A DNA stretch of 64,000 nucleotides from Ophiostoma sp. CBS 140.51 (taxonomy: Eukaryota > Ascomycota > Sordariomycetes > Ophiostomatales > Ophiostomataceae): positions 186,001-250,000 of the forward strand of contig JANSLP010000001.1 in NCBI GenBank assembly GCA_029298735.1, read 5' to 3'. The translations under genes were made by a program, and so were the position numbers. Shown piece after piece: positions 1-13,700 of the stretch; positions within the stretch are counted from its first letter, which is position 1, and each line of letters opens with the position of its first letter. A model generated the notes under the pieces. It did no database searches. It saw only the letters and a program-made list of their open reading frames with translations, and was not told where the DNA came from.

Positions 1-3000
1 GGCAGTGGCATCTGCCCGGGATTCAGACAATAATACCATAACATGGCACACGGCTTTTTGGTGCCGCTTTCTTTATGTTCCTGCATCTTCATCCTCCTCT
101 CCTTGTCTCGCTTCGTGTATTTTTTGATTTTGGCATGTTGGTTTCTGTTCTTTTTCTAGCTTGTTGGTTTTGTTGTATGATTCAAAATGAGTGATCCTCA
201 CAGCTGGTGTGGGCTTTCGTCCAATCAACTGGTATGAGTTTGACAGACGGATGTGCTGCAAGGTTTTTTTGTCGTTGATGCTTGTTGTCTGACCCTGTCC
301 ATCAGTGTGTAGTTCTAGTAAACAAAAAAACGAATTAATACCCACATAAAAAAAGAACAAATGATCAAACGGATAACATTGTTGAGGACCGTGTCGAGCT
401 GTGACTTCGGGGGCGTGACAAAGGAGCAAAGGAAGCGCACAAGTGACGAAGCGAGCAAATCAGCAGCTTTGACCTCCGATTTTCACCTTTTCGGTTATTG
501 GGCAGCAATTGTTGATGCAGCCACAGTTGAGTTTTTTCTTCTCTTTTCTTCTGTCGTCTCTCTTTGAAAATTTGACATACTTGTACTCGGTATTCTGACT
601 TGTCTTTTTGTTTTGCTTTTGCTCTCTTCCTCCTTGCATTTCCGTCGTTCCTTTCGAACCCGCTGTTCTTTTTCGCGTCTGCATCAGAGTGTCACGAGGT
701 CGCTTTTAGTGTGTCTTTGTTTGTTGAATAGGGGACACTAACGCGCGACGTTGGCCTCCTTCGCTCTTTGTCAAAAGTCAGTTTAGGAGCTGGACAGCAG
801 GAGTTTAACAGCCTGAAAGTGTCAGCTTGAACCGTCTCCCTGAGTGATCGCCACACCACGCGCATATCAAAGTGCCTCGAGTGTCTTGCCTGTGGCCGTT
901 TTGTGCGCCACCCCGCGATCCCGCCCCTGGCTGGCATTGTTGCAAAGAGATTCAGTTGGCTGGCTGAATGATGAGGGTTGTCCGAAAACAGGGCTCGCGG
1001 GTCGTATTTCAAGATACTCCGTAGAGATCATTCAGTTTGTGTGCTCGCTCCCACGAGCACGGCATGCGTTCCCCCTTGCAAGAGAGTCACCCGCATTGGA
1101 CGACACGACATCTGCTTTTGGCGACCTGCAGCCAAGAGAGTGCGTCCTTCCTGTGATGTTGGTAACCGAGACTAGGAAAACGGAACAATTTGCATCTGAC
1201 AATTGGGGGGCACACAATTTGTGTTTTTTTTTCTTCTTGCCTGTACTGCATGCCGTACATTTTGAGCCGGTTGTTTTGCACTCTCTTCTGGTTTGCCTGC
1301 CGACAGCGGCCCAGGCCTGACATTCCGGCAAACCAGACGGGAGGACGAGTGTCGTGTGTGTCGTGCATCTCCGGGCTCTCTCAACGAAACGACGGCGGAA
1401 CAACGGCCTGCCCCAGTGTAAAATCACTGTCCGCGTCGTCGTAGAATTAAACCAGTAAGACCGCTAGTGGTAGCCGCGACGTCCTGTCGAAATTCATTGT
1501 GTGCTCTCGTATGTTGGTCGGTTTACCTTTTTGCCTTTTTTTGCCCTCTGCCTTTTTTTCTTTTCACTTAGCTCGCCGAAACCGCGGGTTTGGCAGACGC
1601 TAGGATCTTGCCCGTTCCCTTGTGGGGCTTCTCTTTCTTTTTCTTTTCTTTTTCGTTGTTTCGTTCCGGGCCTCTGTTTTTCGTCATCCTCACCGGCCCT
1701 CTTTTCCACTTTCTTCTTTCCTATTTAGATCTCAGGTTCTTCAATTGTTGATCCTCTTTCTGCCCAGGGTCCCTGCGTTCCACGTATGAAGAACGGCAGG
1801 ACGGAGTCAATGTGGGATGACGTGGGCCTTTTGGAACGAATGGAAGAGCGCGACAGGTGGGCTTGTTAGTGGGAACGAAGACGAGAACGAGGCCGAAATG
1901 AAATCCTCTGGTCTCCTGTAGGAAGGTCCCAAAGTGGTTTTTTGTCTGTTTGTCTTTTTCCTCTTCTGATTTTTCTTTCTTTCTTCGCTTCTTTTCGGCG
2001 CGCGTCTATTTTTTTTGCTGTGGCGGCCCAGTCCTTGCGCCGAGGATCGTGACGGAAAGCGTCTTTTAATTGCAGACTCTAGTTCTGCCCGACTGAAGAC
2101 CCTGAAGAAGAGCAGGAGTGACTCAGATCGGCTTGCTTCCGAGATGAAAGAATTTGTCGACGCGGGATGGCGGTGAAATGGCCCTGTCAGTTTCCGTAGT
2201 TTTGAGGCCTTTTTGGTGGTTTTGAATTTCGACGTCTTGATTTTGGGTTGTCGTCTGCAAAATGTGGGAAGTTGAGTTGTTAATTTACAGTTGAAAAGGG
2301 GAAACTGGTCAGTGCTCCCCGCCTTGTCTGGAACGCGAGTTGTAGAAATGCCTCCATGAGGAAGGAGCGCGTGGGTTGGCTGCTTCCTATTCGGGCAAGA
2401 GTGCATCACGCCCGCAGTGAGATGGAAAGAACGACGGGGGATGCGGGCGATGGTCCAAATCACAGTTCAAACGGCAGGTGCAGAAGGCCGTTCTTGCTTA
2501 TCGCTTCAACCAACTACGGCGTTCTCGTAACACCACAGTAAACTAAGTTGACAAAAAGACGCATTGACAACTCCCAACAACAATACGAAGACGAAACAGC
2601 CTACTACTCCAGCACACGACTCGACCACACGCGCAAAGACGGGGCATCTCGGGGTCTGAGTATCACTGCATCAGTGCACGCGCGCACTGCATCCAGTGAC
2701 CCCCATCCCTTTCGACCCGCTACACAGAGAGCTATTGCTCTTTTTGCGGACAAATCAGGCCTCTAGCCAACTCCATTTGGTCGGGCTTTGCCGACGGGCG
2801 ATAAGGCCAAAGAGAGCCAAAGAGCGGGCTCAAATGGGGGGGTTGAAAGACACACGCGAGCGCCGTTGCTGATTCGCGGCTCCCTCACCCAAAGATAGCA
2901 AAGCCGCCAGCCGTCAATCAAGTCAGCCAGTTGGGCACCTCGATCTCCCCTCACGCACCAGTGTTGGTTTGTCCAACTGTCAGCTGAAAGCACTATCTAA

Positions 3001-4147
3001 CGAGGTGCAGGCACGCCAGTCCAGGCATCCCGCACCAGATTTGGCGTGTTGTTGGACTGCCTATCTTGAACAAAGCAGTGGGGTTGGCAGCAGACTTAAA
3101 GGGAGGGAGAGACAGACAGAGCTGATAAAAGAAAGGCTGTCTGGCACTTTCTCGTATCAAGCCCTCCCTGCTTCTTCTTTTCACTCGTTTGCATCTCGAA
3201 TTGCTTCTCCTCTCACACACAGACACGATCCATTTCCATATCCACACGATACGTTGCGCACACGACACAAGCACACGCTATCTTCATTCAACGACCGAGC
3301 CAGCAGTGGGTATCGACAACAACTTAGGGCTACCTCCAACGCCGAGCACGCACTGTCTTCGCACGGCATACGAGCAACCGAGAGCGAGAGAGACGACGGG
3401 CAAAACGCCTTGAGAGGTCCGTTACGTTGTATCCATCGCTGAAAGCAGGCACCATTGCAAAGCGCGCTCCTCGCATAAACAAAGGGAAAGGGAGGAATGG
3501 CCCCGGACAAACCGGCAACTCTCATGCAGCACTTTCTGGCAGCAGCAAATCGCAGCGCCGCCATTTTCAAACTTGTTCTTTTTCAGCAGCGCCACCTCAG
3601 GCGAGAACCCAGGCCGACCCAGCGCTCCTCGGCCCTCCACGATCCAGGCCCGCCCGCCTCAGGTTCCTGTTACGTACATTTACGTACTAGGTTTCGGCTG
3701 CCCTGCAGCAACACTGCAGCACCACAGTAGCAAAACGCCGCCCAACTACGTCAGTGCCCACACTGGACGGACGAGCGCTGGACCCTTGTCAGTGTGCCTT
3801 GGCAGTCCGACACCAACTGGTTCAACGGAGTAATCCCAAACCTCCCTCGAAGCGACAGCGCCCCCAGCACACTTTTTACTCCACGGCTGGCTTGCCATGT
3901 CCCGCCGTGCAGCCGGCACAGCAATCTGGTGGATAGGGTGTATTACCGCTGATCAGGGTTGGCAGCACCCTTAATTTACGGAGCAATACCAAGTTACCAA
4001 CCATATCGACGCCTGCCGTGTTCTGGCGGCCTTCTTTTGTCCTTCTTTTTGTCTTTCTATTTTGCCCTCTGCCTTTTCCCTCCGGTCCCCTTTTCCTGGT
4101 CTGACTCTCGCGTGGGGGAAAAAGGACTGCAAACGGGTTTCGTGGAG
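1..4147. other. Gene-free spacer and CT-rich leader
   Basis: No convincing gene is seen. Open frames here are short, overlap on both strands, and lack the C/G-ending codon preference of the real genes in this window. The longest, on the minus strand at about 1807-2463, is rich in K/R/S from purine-rich repeats and has no recognisable domain. The sequence shows CT-rich tracts typical of fungal promoters and 5' leaders. The last 250 bases (about 3900-4147) contain no ATG and a CT-rich stretch at 4021-4090, consistent with the 5' leader of the gene starting at 4148. Whether a non-coding RNA lies further left cannot be decided from sequence. Confidence 0.5.
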
Positions 4148-6220
4148 ATGATGTCCCCTCGCTCCTTTCTGGTTTCCCGCCAGAACCATTTCTCTCGACC
4201 TTCACCTTCAACATCACCAGCACAGTCACCATCACAATCGCCACGACACTCGCCCCAACACTCACCGTCGCGATCACCATCAACAACTTCAGCCTCCTCC
4301 ACACCCACACCCACATCCTCACCATTTGCCGTTCTCAACAGAAGAAGGAATGACACAACTACGTGGGACCCGATTACGTCCAACAACGCCGTACCACCGT
4401 CCCGCACAACCGCCGCTCCTTCGACTGCCGACGCAACTGGCTCTTCTTCGTCGGTTATGAATATGAGTGCGACTGTCGCCGCTCCCCGAGGCGGCGGCTC
4501 TGTTGCTGACGTCCGCCGACTCGCAAAAGGCGATGCGCCGCTCATGCCCTTTACACCAACAAAATCATTAGGCACATCACAAGCCGGCTCTGCTTTTGTT
4601 TCCGACGAGCGGCCAACAACACCCACAAGCCCTGTACAAATTCCGGTAAAGGCAGCCAGGCACGAGACCGCGCATGCGCATGCGCATGCCCACACCCACG
4701 CACATGCTCACGCACACGCACACGCGACAAAACACCGTCACCACCAACCACCAAACCAAGACGCCTGGCGCAACTTCCGCCAAGGACAATCGCAACCACA
4801 AGCATGGGGTACCGGCTCCCGGAGCCGGTCGCGCGACGTTCACAGCCCTGATTCCATCTCGCCCTCAGTTGCCGCTCTTTTGGCCGTAACCAGCATTCCC
4901 CGGTCGCGATCCTCTCGTAGCCTGCGACAAAACCGGAACGCCAACGGCGAACGGATTAGCGAGAAGCGCATGACCGTCAACTCGTTTATCGACCAGGTGC
5001 AGGAGGCCGAGCAGGAGTTCAGTCTGTCGCTCAGCAAAAGCCCACTCGACGTTCTTTTGACAGCCCCCGAGGACCTCGAAGACGACGACGAAGTTTCTAT
5101 TAGCGACAGCACTCTTGACCCTGACCTTTCTACACGCACCGTATCTCTCGAGTCCATGCCTTCGCTGGCCGATTCCTTTGCAACTGGTACCATCTCTTCC
5201 TATGACTCGCCGCGCACCCCCAACCGCCGCTACGGCAGTGTTCGCAAAGCCCGCCCGACACGCCGTTCACTTACCCCCGTTTCATCGCCCCCTTCAGGCG
5301 GTCATGAAAGCGACCCTCTTTCTGCCGCCAGTCTCGACGGCGGAAGCGACAGTGAAGTCGATGTTGACAGTCTCGATTTCCGCGTCTTCCAATCACCTCC
5401 CGACCCCCTCGCCAAGACGACTGAGGCTCGCTTCCCTCTGCAGCCGCTTCGGTCGGCTTTCAAATCCAACCTCACGGCTTCTCTACGCGCTTTGCGAAAC
5501 GCGGCCCGCTCTTTCTCCAGCCTCAACCTCACATCCATTCCGCCCGAGGACTTTCTTACACGCTCTATTCTCACCATCGATCCCCGCATTCCTTACACTG
5601 ACGAACGTCGCCCCCCACCACTCGAGGAAGAGCCGAGCGCCGCGCTTCGTCGCTACCTGAATCCCACCACAGGGCCTCATATCGACCCGCGACTCTCGGC
5701 TGCCCAGATGCTGTCGCCCGCGTTGGCCTCTGCATCCCTCTCACCCGTCACACTCACGTCCTCTTCGTCAGGCCCTTCTTCTTCGACTTCCGGCGGTGCT
5801 ACATCACCAGGATCCTCACCTCCTCGCTCGCCTTTTACCGCGTCTATTCAGATGCAGACGTACCGCGTGCACCGCACAAAGGGTTCGCGGTCTTCGCCTT
5901 CTGGCAGCTACAACGGAACCACTCCCTCAGGTCTCCCGCTCCACCCGTCCGGCCGTTCCGCCTCGTCGACCGCTCTGCAGGAGGCCGACCGCCCGCCTCC
6001 AGGACCCCGCCAGCGCGAACTTCGCGAGAACTCGGACTTTATCCGCATCGCCGTCATGGAAATGGCCATGCGTCGCGTCGGCAAATTGGACGACCGCAAG
6101 CCTGGCCGCGCACGTCTGGCTTTGCCGCCCCGCAAGATGGGCGCCAAACCGTACGTTGTCGGAACAGACGGCGTTCCCGCCCGCTGGGTTAGTATCGTCG
6201 TGTCCAGCGATAGCGACTGA
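4148..6220 (+). CDS. Ser-rich low-complexity protein of unknown function, 690 aa
   Basis: I do not recognise a named family. The frame is open from 3959, but the first ATG pair is at 4148 and 4151, after a CT-rich ATG-free leader, so 4148 is taken as the start. The N-terminus has repeats of the type SPSxSPxxSP (about residues 20-40). A His/Ala-alternating run follows at about 175-194. The middle is Ser/Pro/Thr-rich with an acidic patch. The C-terminal 60 residues are different: an ordered, charged segment with EMAMRRVGKLDD and PPRKMGAKPYV that looks like the conserved core. No membrane segment or signal peptide is seen. The many SP and TP sites suggest a phosphorylated regulatory or scaffold protein, which is inference only. 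It is a single-exon gene converging on the large gene that ends at 7769. Confidence 0.8.
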   Translation: MMSPRSFLVSRQNHFSRPSPSTSPAQSPSQSPRHSPQHSPSRSPSTTSASSTPTPTSSPFAVLNRRRNDTTTWDPITSNNAVPPSRTTAAPSTADATGSSSSVMNMSATVAAPRGGGSVADVRRLAKGDAPLMPFTPTKSLGTSQAGSAFVSDERPTTPTSPVQIPVKAARHETAHAHAHAHTHAHAHAHAHATKHRHHQPPNQDAWRNFRQGQSQPQAWGTGSRSRSRDVHSPDSISPSVAALLAVTSIPRSRSSRSLRQNRNANGERISEKRMTVNSFIDQVQEAEQEFSLSLSKSPLDVLLTAPEDLEDDDEVSISDSTLDPDLSTRTVSLESMPSLADSFATGTISSYDSPRTPNRRYGSVRKARPTRRSLTPVSSPPSGGHESDPLSAASLDGGSDSEVDVDSLDFRVFQSPPDPLAKTTEARFPLQPLRSAFKSNLTASLRALRNAARSFSSLNLTSIPPEDFLTRSILTIDPRIPYTDERRPPPLEEEPSAALRRYLNPTTGPHIDPRLSAAQMLSPALASASLSPVTLTSSSSGPSSSTSGGATSPGSSPPRSPFTASIQMQTYRVHRTKGSRSSPSGSYNGTTPSGLPLHPSGRSASSTALQEADRPPPGPRQRELRENSDFIRIAVMEMAMRRVGKLDDRKPGRARLALPPRKMGAKPYVVGTDGVPARWVSIVVSSDSD
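4670..4729 (+). repeat. CAY-GCN codon repeat coding for alternating His-Ala
   Basis: The coding strand alternates GCN and CAC/CAT codons, with one ACC, giving about 20 residues of Ala-His dipeptides followed by a His-rich segment. At the DNA level this is an imperfect GCGCAT / CACACG repeat prone to length change. A metal-binding role is possible from composition alone. Confidence 0.8.
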
Positions 6221-7768
6221 AGCGACACAAAAACCCACTTTTGACGACTCTCATCTCCACCCCACAAAACCTAGTACATTTTTTTGCCCCAACGGCGCCC
6301 TCATGGCCACATCGCAGCCACCTTCCTTTTTCCTTCCTTTTTTTAAGGATCTCATTTTCCTTTGTCATCATCATATCTGCATCGGCATTCGGCGTTTTGC
6401 TTTAATTTGGAGCCACATTCGGCGGCAAACATTGGTGTTTTCTTTTGTCATGGATGAAGCATAGTATTGTTTGTGGGCAAGCATTCCGGATGGGGAGCGA
6501 TGACATTACTGCCTTCTTTTTTTTTTCTCTCGACAGCATTATTTTTTACATGAGCATGATATACCTACCTACCTACCTTGCTTTTCTATCTATTTATGAC
6601 ACATTTTCCAACTCCTAAACTTATTGTTATTACTTGACCGTTTATAATATGCGTATATGCCGTAAATGAATCACAAAAACAGACTCTTCCAGAACAAATG
6701 GAAGATCTTTTACGGGGCCGAAGTAACATCGACATCTTTTTTTCATATATTTCAACGACCATTTCGGTGTACCCACCTCGGAAAATTTTCCAGCTCGTTT
6801 TGTAGGAGGCAGGGCCGATGGTATCCGGTATCAAATTGGATCGTGAAAAGGCAAATGGGAAGGTGAATGAAAAAGATAGAAGCGGTGTAGCCAGAAGTGC
6901 CTTGCTTGCTCAATAACTATTTGTGTTCCGTAAAATTGTTCATATTTACTCTTTGTTTCTGCTTTTCGCCCTCTTCCCCCCCCCAAAATATCCCACAAAA
7001 ACCCAACGGTTCATTTGTCCTCCCAGCAGATTTTATTGTTATTTTATAACATCAGCTGCTCGTCCTTTTTAGACGATAAAAACAAACAATTATGCAGAGG
7101 CACGAGCTGAGGTCCAAGCTTGATATGGGCAGAAGAGTCTTTTTTTGGCCTCTGCACTTCACGTAGACCGGAGCCGGCCGACGAAGACAGAAAAGCACGA
7201 GTCGAACATGCATGCACTGCCCAACAGAAGAAAAAGGTTGTGAGCGTAAAGACTTCGGTTGTATTTACTCTAAAGCGACAAGTGATCAAAGGAAAAAAGA
7301 CATGCACATGTATGTATGGATGTGTGAGCTTGGTAAAGTAACCAGCGGCAAAAATGCAAAAGTGCGAAATGCGAAATGCAAAACAAGAAAGAAAAGACCG
7401 CCAGAAACCTCTGCACACCTTATCTTGCCCTTCCCGCCAGGAGCCTCGATGTGTATATACAGAAATGGCCCTAGGAGACAGGCAAGCAAGTAGGGAGCGA
7501 GTGATGGGTAGTATAAGTGACAAAAAAACCAAACAACAAAAGAACATAAGAAAGACGGCGAGCACAAAAAATGAGAAAACTCCCTTTCCCCATGATATGC
7601 CGTAATGTGCCGTATATAGTTTGCAAAACAAAAACACCCGTACCCCAGCCTCCCCATCTATAGTCTACTCTTCGCCGTGTTCTTATATAACTCCTCCACA
7701 ATTACTCTGGGATATATTGCCTCTCTTCTTTTTGTAGTTTGGCCCGCTTGTAGCACGAAAGTCGTTGC
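6221..7768. other. Convergent 3' intergenic region
   Basis: This holds the 3' ends of two converging genes. It is AT-richer than the coding DNA, with T-runs and TATTTAT/AATAAA-like stretches. A short tetranucleotide run, (TACC)4, lies at 6562-6577. No gene is seen. Confidence 0.6.
6562..6577 (+). repeat. (TACC)4 microsatellite
   Basis: Four perfect TACC units in the convergent intergenic region, downstream of the Ser-rich gene. No function is inferred. Confidence 0.85.
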
Positions 7769-10700
7769 TCATGTTGTCTTCGTCCGCAGACCCCTATGTA
7801 GTTGCTTGGGCACGTCCGTGTCCGCATCATCGGCATCATCGTCGTTGACGCCGGCACCAGCCATCCTGGTCTCGCGCCGACGCACCGGTGTGAGATCACC
7901 CTCGTCTAGGCCGCCGCCGCCAATGCTGCTTCCACCGTGGCTGCTGTGAACACCAGATCTCTGCGCGTAGCCCAGATTCTGGCTGCTGTTTCCGCCACTG
8001 CCGCTGCTGCTGTTGTTGTTGTCACGGTCCTTGACCCTCGATGCAAGAGCACTTAGCTTGTTGCGGACACCGCCAAAAGCAGACTTTTTGCGCTCGCTTG
8101 ATTCACCGCCACCGCCAAACATCTTGCTGCTGCTGCGGCTATCGGGCCGCAGATAGTCGTTGTTGTTGCTGCCCCGGCTGGGAGGAAGGGAAGACTGACC
8201 GGGGGCAAACTCGTGCTGCGGCGTGGGCGGTGTCATCATCATGAACTTGGGGATTGGACCAGCGTTGGTGTTAATTGACGCAAGGCCACCATGTCCGCCG
8301 CCGTTGCTGTTGTTGTTACCACCGCCACCCGTGTTGCCGATATACGACCGGTTGGACGACGCAACACTTGAACTTCGACTTGCAGAGCGTGGAATGGGGA
8401 TGGATGTTTGCGACCCACGAAGGGACCGGGGCGGCGAGCGCGAGAAATCCACGGGTGAGGTGCCAAAGATGGATGACGAGTCATCACTGTTGTATTGTGA
8501 CTCGTGCAGTGCAGGCGTTGACAGTAAGACCGAGCTTGTGACTTGCTCACGAAGCTTGGTCTGCTGGGCCGTGTTGGGACGGTGCTTGCTCAGCTTGTTG
8601 CCGATAATTGCGCCCGTATGCGAAATCAGCGCCTTGATAACACGGCTCTTGAGCGCGAGGGCCAGGTCCAGGTTCGACCATGTCTTGTTGCGGTATTCAA
8701 TCGTCGGAAGGCGGAAGACAAAGTCATGCACGTCCTCAATGTTGCGTTCTCCCTTGCCCTTGTAGCTCAAGCAGAGGACGACAGATGGCAGGCGAATGTA
8801 AGCGAACGTCATGTAGTTGCTGGCACGTGTAATCATCTTGGTCAAATCATCAGACGGGTTATTGTTTTGCTTGTCGTCCGATTTGTTGCTGCGCAGTGTG
8901 AATCGACTGCTCTTCTTGGATGACTCGCCGCCACCAGTGATGGACGAGAAGCCAGTAGACGATCGTCCAACACCGATCCGGAGCGGACCACTGCTCTGGA
9001 GAGACTCATGAGACTGCTTCTTCAACAGGCTCTTGCTCGAGCTTGCCGTGGGTTGACGGAAGAAGCGGAAAGAGTGGCCGTCCGTAGAGTGGACGCTCAG
9101 TGCCTTTTGCTTGTCTGAGCTCGACCGCTGGTTCTGGTTGGAGGTCAGAGTCGGCCGCAAGCGAAGCTCGAGAGAGCCTGGCCGGGTATCGAAGGCAGCT
9201 GAAGAAAGTTCACGGTCACGCTCCGACACGGCCGAGCCAAGACGGTTGCGGCCGCCAGTGTGGACGTTGTACGTGTAGTCGTCGTCTTCAGTATCGTCAT
9301 CGGACTGCTTCGCAAACGATGATTCGTTGGGCGTAGTCCCGCCATTGCCACCAGCTTGCTTGTCTCCATCGGTGCCAGGGAAGATGTACTCGAAGATTTT
9401 TTTGCCGACTTCGTGCTCGAGTTGTATTTTCATGGGGAACAGCGTCACCTCGAAGTGGTCCATGACCGTGATGCCAGCAATTGCCTCCAACATGTACCAG
9501 TAGACACGCACCATCGGCTCGGTGCCGGTCTCCATCGGTCCCCGCTCATCGAGATAAGGAGCGATCATCTCGGGATAGATGGCATCGGGGAGCAGGTTGA
9601 GGCCGAGAATCTTGCCGACCTGAATCAGGTTGATGTGCGAACCATCGGCATTGTCCGTCCTGTCGTACTCTACATCCTTTAGCTGCAGCTCGACCAGAGG
9701 TTCGTTGGTATCGCGGATGAGGTGCCAAACGATTTCACGGGCCGAGATGCTCCACTTCAAGAGCGCGTTGCTCTGGGACGCGTCGTTGCGACCCTGCGAT
9801 GTAGTGATGGCCTTCATAATGAAGAAGAGTTCATCCTCACAAGCCGCCAGATCACGCTCCAGCAAGAGTCGCTCTTCCCAGCCCCGCTTGTCGAGAGTCT
9901 TGGAATGGATCTGGAAGTGGGTCTTGATGTCTTCCAGCTGGCGCACACGCTCCTGGAGACGGATTACCATCTCGGGGGCGCCACGCAAGTCGCTGAAGTC
10001 GGACGCGAGCATGATCTTCTCGAGGCGCTCGCTCCGGGTCTTCTCAGCGGGTTCGTTGTACATGAGAAGATCGAGCACAATGACGTAGATGGCATAGTAC
10101 TGGGACGAGTTGCAGAGCGCACGTGCTTGCGGGAACTCGACCCAGAGGTTGTCCATGCGACTCTCAAGATTGTCAGAGGTGGCTGCACCTACACCTTCGC
10201 CGGTGTTGACGCCCTCGTTGTATTTCAGGCGCAGTGTATTGTACTTGTCGTAGCGCAGAGTAGCCGACGTCTTTTGCACCACACGTTTGAAGCCGAACGG
10301 ATCAGTCTGGAAATCAAAGATGGCTTCCATGGGCACCCATGGCGGCCAACTAGAACCGCTGGGAGACCCATAACTGGTGCCCGAGTACGCAGAAAGAATG
10401 CGTGTTGAAAACCACTTGCGGTGTGTAACAAAGAATTGTGTGCTGTCCATACCGACAAGGAAGCGACGCTGGACCAGACCACTGACGTTGTCAGACAGTC
10501 TAGCCTTGTCCATCACCTCAACCACCTTGAGCTCCATGCCCTTGGCCGTGACAAGCACCACGTGTTTCTTGTTCTTGTCGCTCTGCAGTTGGATCTGCGG
10601 GGCAATCAGATGGACGTGGTAGTTGTTCTGGGGTGTGAACTCGGCAGCAATGCCACCAGACAGGTCTTCCATAGGGGTGCTGTAGACGGTGCCTTCTTTC

Positions 10701-13700
10701 TTCTTGCCGTCCTCATTGCCGACCTCCTCGGTACTGACGAATCTCCGACCGTCCTGCAGGATCTTGCGGATTCTATCCTCAATATCTTTGCCGGACGACC
10801 GGTCGCCGTTATAGGCTCCATCTGCGGATTGCGGCACACCGGGCGCGGTGCCAGTAGCACCGGTGGCAGTAGAGGATGCGTCGCCCGTGGCAGTAGCCGA
10901 GCCACCACCAGCCTTGAGCTTCACCTGTTCTTCGACAATGTCGATGATGAACTTAACCGCTGGCCGGGACAAGTAGTAGACAAAGCCTCGCCGCTGGCTG
11001 ACTTGGTGGATATAGCGGAGGATGATATTCCGCAGCATATTGTTCCACTTGAGCTTCATGTTGTGGACGACGAAGCGGTTTGTGAACTCGCTGGCAAATT
11101 CGGCGCCTGAGTCTGTACCCTTCTTTTCACCACCATCAGTCGAAGCGGCAGCATCAGCTGCTGCGGCCGTATCGCCGGGACCACTGGTATTGATCGGCGT
11201 GGGGTTCGCATTGCCAGACTTCTCACGGTCTCTCCGCTTAGCCTCTCTAGCCTCCGTGGCAGCCTTTGCAGAGGCAGTTGCGGCGGCTCTTGCGGCAAAG
11301 GCAGCCGCAGTTTCTTCTGCCAGAAGGCGGAGAGAGTTTTCAAGGAACGACTTCTTCTCCTGGAGGACGTTGGCTTGGCGAGAAAGTGTTTCGATCTCGT
11401 TTGTAATCGCGGCGTTGTTTTCATTGTTGATCCGCTTCACGGCTTCGTTGATATCCCGCACATGGCTGTCAATCTGATCTTCCAACTGCCTCAGGCGGGC
11501 CCGGACAAGGTGCATCTGCACTGTGCGAGGATCATCGTCGGGTGTCATGATGCATAAATGCGTGGGCTCGTGACCGAAGGGACTGGTACGGTCCGGGTCA
11601 CCAGAGATGACGCCACCAATATCGGTCTGCCGGAAGTAGGTGATTCTTGGCGCGAAAGCAAGAGGGAAAATCTTTGTGTCCGGATTCGGCTCAGTTGGCA
11701 GGATCCAGTCCAATTCCACAAAGTCATCCATGTCGATCCAGCTGAAGTCGTCGTCGGGGATTGTGAAGCGCGAAACGTCGGCGCTCTCTTCGTCATTGTG
11801 GATGTAGTGTGACAATGAGTTCTGAATGGATTCGGCCGTTGTTCCACGGATGCTGGCCGAAACGGCCCGGATATCTGCGGACGCAAGGTCAAGTTGACAA
11901 GCATGAATCTTCATGCCGGTCGTACGGCTCTGGGTTTTGCGGCCCTTGTCACGCGTGTTGAACTCCTCTCTTCTCTGGTGCATGTCGAGCATGAAGCTGT
12001 CGAAGCGAACCTTGATGCCGGTTGCGGAGATGGCGTTCTCTGCCGAGTCCTCTGTGTCTTTGTGCTTGTACATATGGCTGAGGAACAATGGCGCAAGAAG
12101 GAGGTTGTACTTGATCGTGGCAAGATGCCGGCCAAACTTCTTGCTGGTCTTTTCAGCTCCAGGCCAGAGCTTGCCTTGCCGGATGGGCAGCGACATCGGG
12201 CCACTGAACAGGGACCACCAGGCAAAGAAGTGTGTGAAGAAACGAGGCGACAAATGAACAGTGTTGTAGCTGCGCGATGGTTCCGAGTTGGACACAGTCC
12301 ATTCTCGATCGACGGGTGCTCGAACGGCAATGGACATGTGGATATGCTGACTGCGGAAACCACGGAAGGCATCATAGGTAAGACCGCCTTGAGAGTGAGC
12401 GTGCTGCGGCGCCTTGAGGAAGATGCTGTAATGCGGTGCGAAGGTGAAGTTTCGGTTGCCATCATCAATGGCACGTTCAAAGACCAGGCCAGCAAGCCAC
12501 TGCACCTTACCAGATAGCTTCATGACAACCTTCTTGAACGCGGCACCGGAACGGAAAGAATCATCGCTGGTGACACTGTCATTATCCGTGCTCTGCCGAT
12601 TCACCTCGCGTGCATGGTGACTGTAGTCAGGAACGGCTAGGATGTACTCCCCACTGTCGACGGTCATGAATTGCTTGGGGTCATCATTCTCATGGATGTT
12701 CCAGCGCACATCATTACGCCAGCACATCAGGAAACCTGCACCGTTTCCTGTCACCTGGTACGGATCCCGCGTACCCTTGAGAGCAAGATGGACGTCACCA
12801 TCTTGCTTCCAAGCAACACGGACGCGCGAATGGAAGCTCAAGCGAATCTTGTCCCAGAAACCGACGCTCTCTGAGGGATCCAACTGAGGCTTAGTAAAGG
12901 ACTCGAAGCCCATCATCATATCCTGGATGGCTGGCTGGTACGACGGGCCCCATGTAATTTTGGTTGGAAGAGAGGTGTTGATGTCGATTGTCATGTCGGA
13001 GTAGGTCTTGACCTGACTGGTGGTACGCAACACATCAATGGCGAAGTTGCCTTCTTTTGACGCACCGGGCTCTGGATTCTTGGGAGGCAGGATATCGACC
13101 TTAACATGGCGGACTGACTCTGGTCCTTGGAACTCTTCGGCAATGACGAAATCGGTTGAGAGTGACAATGCGTGCAGCTTCGACGGCTGCGTTGATGCGA
13201 TCCCGGGAACATGGATAAGCGGTAGAGGGTAGTCGCGCAGCGTGACCTTGGCTTCGCCCATGTTGATCTGCAGGTTGACAGGGATGAGGAGGGTGTAGAG
13301 CATATCCTTTGGCATACCCTTTCCGACTTTGTGCAAGAAATCGGGCAGTTCCTTCATAGGGAAGCTGGGCTTGTCGATAATGAAGTGTAAGTCGTCGATC
13401 ACAGTCGTCATGAGAGCCGGCCGGTTTGGCACGCCAAGAATGTGCTCGTCGCTGACATCCTCGTCGGATGTGTGGTCTCCCCAAAGCAGACTGCGGATCT
13501 CCTTCATGCCGTTGCGTGCCATGAGGTACGATCGGTCGATACGCTGCTTCCAACCACGCGCATTGTGCAGGTTCAGCTTGTGTCTTGCGTCCGCGATGGT
13601 GACATGAGCGTTGCCCGTCATGCCTAGCGAACTGCCCTCGGGATCGTACCGTGGGGTTCTACCGAAGCCATGAGCGCCAGCAGAGCCCCGTGCAGTTTGT

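Noticed and set aside
844..1320. 158-codon plus-strand open frame with hydrophobic end
   Set aside because: Starts at a non-ATG codon, overlaps three other frames, and shows no recognisable motif.
1807..2463. 218-codon minus-strand open frame in the left spacer
   Set aside because: Composition is driven by CT-rich tracts (K/R/S runs), with no domain, no codon bias like the real genes, and no supporting splice structure.
11894..12517. Long plus-strand open frames opposite the FMP27 gene
   Set aside because: Mirror frames of a strongly biased coding sequence; the minus-strand product carries the recognised family motifs.
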